From CAZHHM01 sp964532225 (lineage in GTDB: Bacteria; Margulisbacteria; WOR-1; JAKLHX01): a DNA stretch of 8,119 nt. The notes below the pieces were generated by a model. The model was not told where the DNA came from. It saw nothing but the letters and a program-made list of their open reading frames with translations, and made no database searches. The stretch is from contig CAZHHM010000035.1 of assembly GCA_964532225.1 (NCBI GenBank), positions 1 to 8,119 on the forward strand, in the 5' to 3' direction. Made by a program: the position numbers and the translations under genes. This document shows positions 5,121 to 8,119 of the stretch, one piece after another. Every line of letters starts with the position of its first letter. Position 1 is the first letter of the stretch.

Positions 5121-6750
5121 GAGGTAATGTTGATAGATTGTCCTCTATTAACGGCCTTTCAAGAGAGAACGCCATACGGTTCAGCCGTGCAAACTATATT
5201 CTTGACAGTTACAGCCATATATTGAACGAAGAAGGCCTCAGGCTCAGGTCTGATGTTTCCGGCATTAATTCCAGCCCTACAAGATCCTCGATAGAAGGGC
5301 TGCTTTCGGAATTGCCGAGTGTTGGGTCCCCCAGGCTGGATCTGTTCGTGAAGCCCTTCTCCGCTGAGACAATTAAGGACCAGCAGTTCAGGGCATTATT
5401 TGCCGACTTCAATATGCCGGGAAAGACCTACAGGATGATACAGGTTGGCTCCGGCTGCTTCAACAACTGTCTTATGTGCGGGGCCGGACAGAATGAAGGG
5501 AAGGTCCGCTTCATGCCGTTCCCGATGGTCCTTCTGCTTGCCGGGCAGCTCCATGCAGAGGGAAATGAGCAGATCAGGCTGTTCTATGAGAACAGCGATC
5601 TTTTCTTCTGGAAGGACAGGGCTTTTAACGCTGATGCAGGAGACCTTGTGCTGTCATTGGGGTCGATGGGGATTAAGACGTCGGTCATTACGCACGGGAT
5701 ATGGCCGCATGATATTTATGCGACTGAGGCTGCTGAAAAAGTGAAAAATTCTGGAATTGAAAGGGTACTTTCAGTGCATTTGTTCCATAAAGAGATATTC
5801 CCGGAACCTGATTCAGGACCGGATAGGGCATGGCTGGAAAAATATGCAAGACGGTACGCTCATACAATAACGACCCTGTCGCCTACGGAAGTACGGCTGC
5901 TGTCAGACGACAATAACACCAATCCGCATCTCAGGGGCAGGTACATCACTCAGTTCTATCATGATGAGGTGTTAGGCCGCGTATATGAGCCTGTTGATGC
6001 CCATATCGAAAGGCCTGTACTGTCGGCCGATCTCGCAAGAGAGGGAAGAGCGTTCGGAAATCCATATTTTAAGAACCTCACCTATTTCTCAAGGAGCATC
6101 TATGATGCCGAAAAGATAGTGAAGGTATCGACGGACGGCACAGTGTCGGTCTCTTTCCACGAGCCAAAAATGCCGAGGAATGGTGTGGCGTTTACCGCCG
6201 CGAGAGATGTAAGAACGGTCTTTGGTGCGCCCGATTCTATAGAATTTAAATATTTTCTTCTGAAGGTAAAGTTCTTTCTGACACATGCCGGTTGCCAGGA
6301 GATCGATTTGTGGCGGTCTTATTTCACGAAGGTGTTCATGAAAAAAAATGTCCAGGACCTGATCAAACAGGTCAACAGTATAAATATGAAGGGATATTTT
6401 CTTCATGTAATACACGACCGCTTGTCTTCTTTGCCAGTAGTTTCGACAATGCTGTCGGAGAGCGTTAGTTTCAGCGTGCTGGACAAAGCGTCGGTCATCG
6501 ACTATTTCATGAAAATGCTTGATGGCCGGGAGCACAAAATTGACAGGCAGTTCCTGGGGAGTTTTCCTGAAGGCAAGGATGCGCTGGTAAAGGTCAAGTC
6601 GATCCTTGCGGGCAATGAAGATCCTGTCATTAAAGCCGAGAAGATCATGAATGCTGTCTCTCATCTGCCGAGCGTGGAGCTGCATACGAATATGGGGTTC
6701 AAAGCGCTTTCAAAGAAATCGGTCGTTCCTCTTGATATACGCGCCAATAC
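5051..6750 (+). CDS. Radical SAM protein of unrecognised subfamily, cut by a gap
   Basis: At least 566 residues are visible before the N gap. Cys136, Cys140 and Cys143 (GSGCFNNCLMCGAGQ) form the CxxxCxxC motif that binds the [4Fe-4S] cluster of radical S-adenosylmethionine enzymes. The following sequence fits a radical SAM partial barrel: FYENSDLFFWKD (about 179-190), GDLVLSLGSMGIKTSVITHG (about 197-216), then a VLSVHLFH strand. About 135 residues precede the Cys motif and more than 400 follow it, longer than the core domain. The C-terminal part has no second Cys cluster that I can see, so no SPASM-type domain is evident. The reaction is unknown. The start at 5051 lacks a Shine-Dalgarno site and is uncertain (see 5013-5120); a weak -10-like TAAATA lies at 5039-5044. 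The true 3' end is lost in the gap, and any frame read through the N run is meaningless. Confidence 0.75.
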
Positions 6751-6850
6751 NNNNNNNNNNNNNNNNNNNNNNNNNNNNNNNNNNNNNNNNNNNNNNNNNN
6801 NNNNNNNNNNNNNNNNNNNNNNNNNNNNNNNNNNNNNNNNNNNNNNNNNN
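6751..6850. other. Assembly gap, 100 N
   Basis: There are exactly 100 N, the usual placeholder for a gap of unknown size between contigs. The end of the radical SAM gene, any further genes and the -35 region of aroK may lie in it. The order of the two sides rests on scaffolding only. Confidence 0.98.
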
Positions 6851-6854
6851 AAAA

Positions 6855-6863
6855 TGCTATAAT
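6855..6863 (+). promoter_or_regulatory. Extended -10 promoter of aroK
   Basis: TGCTATAAT is a perfect extended -10 element (TGnTATAAT). It ends 10 bases before the ATG of aroK. Transcription would begin around 6870, about 4 bases upstream of the start codon, so the mRNA would be nearly leaderless. This agrees with the absence of a Shine-Dalgarno site. Any -35 box falls in the N gap. Confidence 0.6.
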
Positions 6864-6873
6864 TCCCTTATAG

Positions 6874-7392
6874 ATGAGCAAAAACATCGTTCTGATCGGC
6901 TTCATGGCCACGGGCAAGACCGAAGTAGGCAAGGCCCTTTCAAAAAAGCTCGGCCTTAAATACATCTCCACCGACGACCTTATCGAAAGAAAAGCCAAGT
7001 CAAAGATAAAGACGATATTCATTAAAAAAGGCGAACCTTACTTCAGGGACCTTGAGACCAAAGCGCTGAAAGGACTTCTTAAGACAAAAGGAGCATTGGT
7101 CTCTTGCGGCGGAGGCATAGTGATAAGACCGGAGAACAGAAGGCTGTTGAAGAAGATCGGAACGGTAGTTCTTTTAAAGGCAAGACCGGAGACAGTGGAC
7201 AGAAGACTGAAGGACCTGAAACAAAGGCCTTTGCTTAACATCAGGAACAAGAACGAACGACTGAAAAAGATATCGGCAATGCTCAGTGAGAGGTCAACTT
7301 TCTATAAAAAAGCCGCGGACATCACCGTTAACACAGATCTCCTGACAATAAAAGGGGTCGTGAATAAGATAACGGAGTGTAATATAATCTAA
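6874..7392 (+). CDS. aroK: Shikimate kinase
   Basis: The 172 residues match the usual length of shikimate kinase, which phosphorylates shikimate to shikimate-3-phosphate with ATP in the cytoplasm, the fifth step of chorismate synthesis. Walker A is GFMATGKT (9-16). The shikimate-binding region shows STDDLIE (32-38) with Asp34, then FRDLE (57-61) with Arg58, and CGGG (78-81). The lid has Arg118 (QRPLL), and ERSTFYKKAAD (139-149) matches the conserved R-x3-Y-x3-AD segment. All expected catalytic residues appear present. The ATG at 6874 follows a strong -10 element and has no ribosome-binding site. The stop is two bases before the aroB start, so the two genes are probably cotranscribed. The gene could also be named aroL; the sequence does not separate them. 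Confidence 0.93.
   Translation: MSKNIVLIGFMATGKTEVGKALSKKLGLKYISTDDLIERKAKSKIKTIFIKKGEPYFRDLETKALKGLLKTKGALVSCGGGIVIRPENRRLLKKIGTVVLLKARPETVDRRLKDLKQRPLLNIRNKNERLKKISAMLSERSTFYKKAADITVNTDLLTIKGVVNKITECNII
7383..7388 (+). promoter_or_regulatory. Possible -10 box in front of aroB
   Basis: TATAAT occurs within the last codons of aroK, with 6 bases between it and the aroB ATG. If used, it would give a leaderless aroB mRNA. The -35 position (7360-7365, GTGAAT) matches TTGACA at only three of six bases. The hexamer also arises from ordinary Asn-Ile-Ile codons, so chance is a fair explanation. Confidence 0.25.
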
Positions 7393-7394
7393 TC

Positions 7395-8119
7395 ATGAAA
7401 AAGCTGTCGGTAAAGGTCCTTGGCGTGCCGTACGATGTGATGATAGGACAGGATGTCCTTTCAAAAGCGGGTGAGCATATACGCAGGCTCGGAAGGTCGG
7501 GGAAGGCAGTAATTATTTCCGATACGAATGTTTCCAAACTGTATTCCGGAGCTCTCAGGCATTCATTAAGGGCCAACGGCATAAGGTCGGAGCTACTTGT
7601 CATACAGCCCGGGGAGAGGACCAAGTCCCTTGTTTTCGCGGAAAGGCTCTATAACAAACTTCTGGAATTAAAAGTCCACCGTGACGACATGGTGATCGCT
7701 CTCGGCGGCGGCGTGGTAGGCGACCTGGCCGGCTTTGTGGCCGCGACCTATATGCGGGGGCTTAAGCTGGTGCAAATACCTACGACTTTGCTTGCCCAGG
7801 TGGATTCAAGCATTGGAGGCAAGACCGCGGTCAACCTCGAGACGGCAAAGAACTCTGTCGGCGTCTTTTATCAGCCATCGCTTGTCTTTTCCGACGTTTC
7901 TACATTGATCACGCTGCCTGCAAGAGAGATCCGGAACGGACTGGCTGAAATAATCAAATACGGCGTGATAAGGGACCCTGAACTCTTTACTTATCTTGAA
8001 AAGCAGGTCTTGGGGCTGAAAGAGCCGAAACTGCTCGATCCGGACATGTTCAAAGGACTGCTGAACATCTGGGAGAACATTGTCGCAAGGTCTGCCGCGA
8101 TAAAGGCAAAAGTCGTCAT
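7395..8119 (+). CDS. aroB: 3-dehydroquinate synthase, 3' partial
   Basis: The frame is open from the ATG at 7395 to the window end, giving 241 of about 350-360 residues. AroB is an NAD- and metal-dependent cytoplasmic enzyme that converts DAHP to 3-dehydroquinate, the second step of the shikimate pathway. The NAD-binding stretch GGGVVGDLAGFVAATYMRG is at 104-122. PTTLLAQVDSSIGGKTAVN (129-147) carries conserved active-site residues. GLAEIIKYG (182-190) contains Glu185, a metal ligand in this family. The two His metal ligands would lie beyond the window. No good Shine-Dalgarno site precedes the ATG (CGGAG at 7373-7377 is 17 bases away). The aroK stop is two bases upstream, so translation is probably coupled, or the gene may have its own leaderless transcript. 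Confidence 0.95.
   Translation, partial: MKKLSVKVLGVPYDVMIGQDVLSKAGEHIRRLGRSGKAVIISDTNVSKLYSGALRHSLRANGIRSELLVIQPGERTKSLVFAERLYNKLLELKVHRDDMVIALGGGVVGDLAGFVAATYMRGLKLVQIPTTLLAQVDSSIGGKTAVNLETAKNSVGVFYQPSLVFSDVSTLITLPAREIRNGLAEIIKYGVIRDPELFTYLEKQVLGLKEPKLLDPDMFKGLLNIWENIVARSAAIKAKVV

Noticed and set aside
6089..6685. 198-codon open frame on the minus strand
   Set aside because: It lies fully opposite the radical SAM gene and has no recognisable motif; a shadow frame.
6751..6862. Continuation of the radical SAM frame through the N run to 6862
   Set aside because: The gap length is arbitrary, so the frame across it carries no information.
7342..7347. CTGACA as the -35 box for aroB
   Set aside because: It matches five of six bases, but the distance to the TATAAT at 7383 is 35 bases, about twice the usual spacing.

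Overview
The window comes from a Gram-negative-type (diderm) bacterium. It carries a TolC-type outer-membrane channel, a lipoprotein membrane-fusion protein and a MacB-type ABC permease in one operon, followed by two shikimate-pathway genes. Frequent ATA (Ile) and AGG/AGA (Arg) codons, a run of exactly 100 N (the usual scaffold placeholder) and low-complexity 7-base repeats suggest a metagenome-assembled genome of a poorly cultured phylum. An Omnitrophota- or Nitrospirota-like origin is only a guess.

Layout. Positions 1-3786 (+): a tripartite efflux operon, with the 3' part of a TolC-like gene, a MacA-like adaptor that overlaps it by ATGA, and a MacB-like transporter one base further on. Positions 3790-4329 (-): a small protein with an EF-Tu domain-2-like barrel and a Pro/Gln-rich tail, converging on macB with 3 bases between the stop codons. 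Positions 4372-5006: the unusual part. A four-helix-bundle (S23/Avd-like) gene on the minus strand is enclosed by two GC-rich arrays of 7-base units. The arrays lie in the same orientation and share the same two-part structure. A third stretch with the same kind of 7-8 base unit lies inside the coding sequence of the EF-Tu-like gene and is translated in frame. Positions 5013-6750 (+): a radical SAM protein of no family I recognise, possibly frameshifted near its N-terminus and cut off by the 100-N gap (6751-6850). Positions 6874-8119 (+): aroK, then aroB, which runs off the window.

How the genes work together. The first three genes should form one envelope-spanning MacAB-TolC-like pump. aroK and aroB belong to the shikimate pathway and are spaced as an operon. 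The middle region has no evident metabolic theme and looks like a repeat-rich insertion hot spot. The most interesting candidate is the array - four-helix-bundle gene - array unit, together with the related repeat in a neighbouring gene. It may be a small repeat-associated element, but that is inference. I see no reverse transcriptase, transposase, tRNA, rRNA or CRISPR array.
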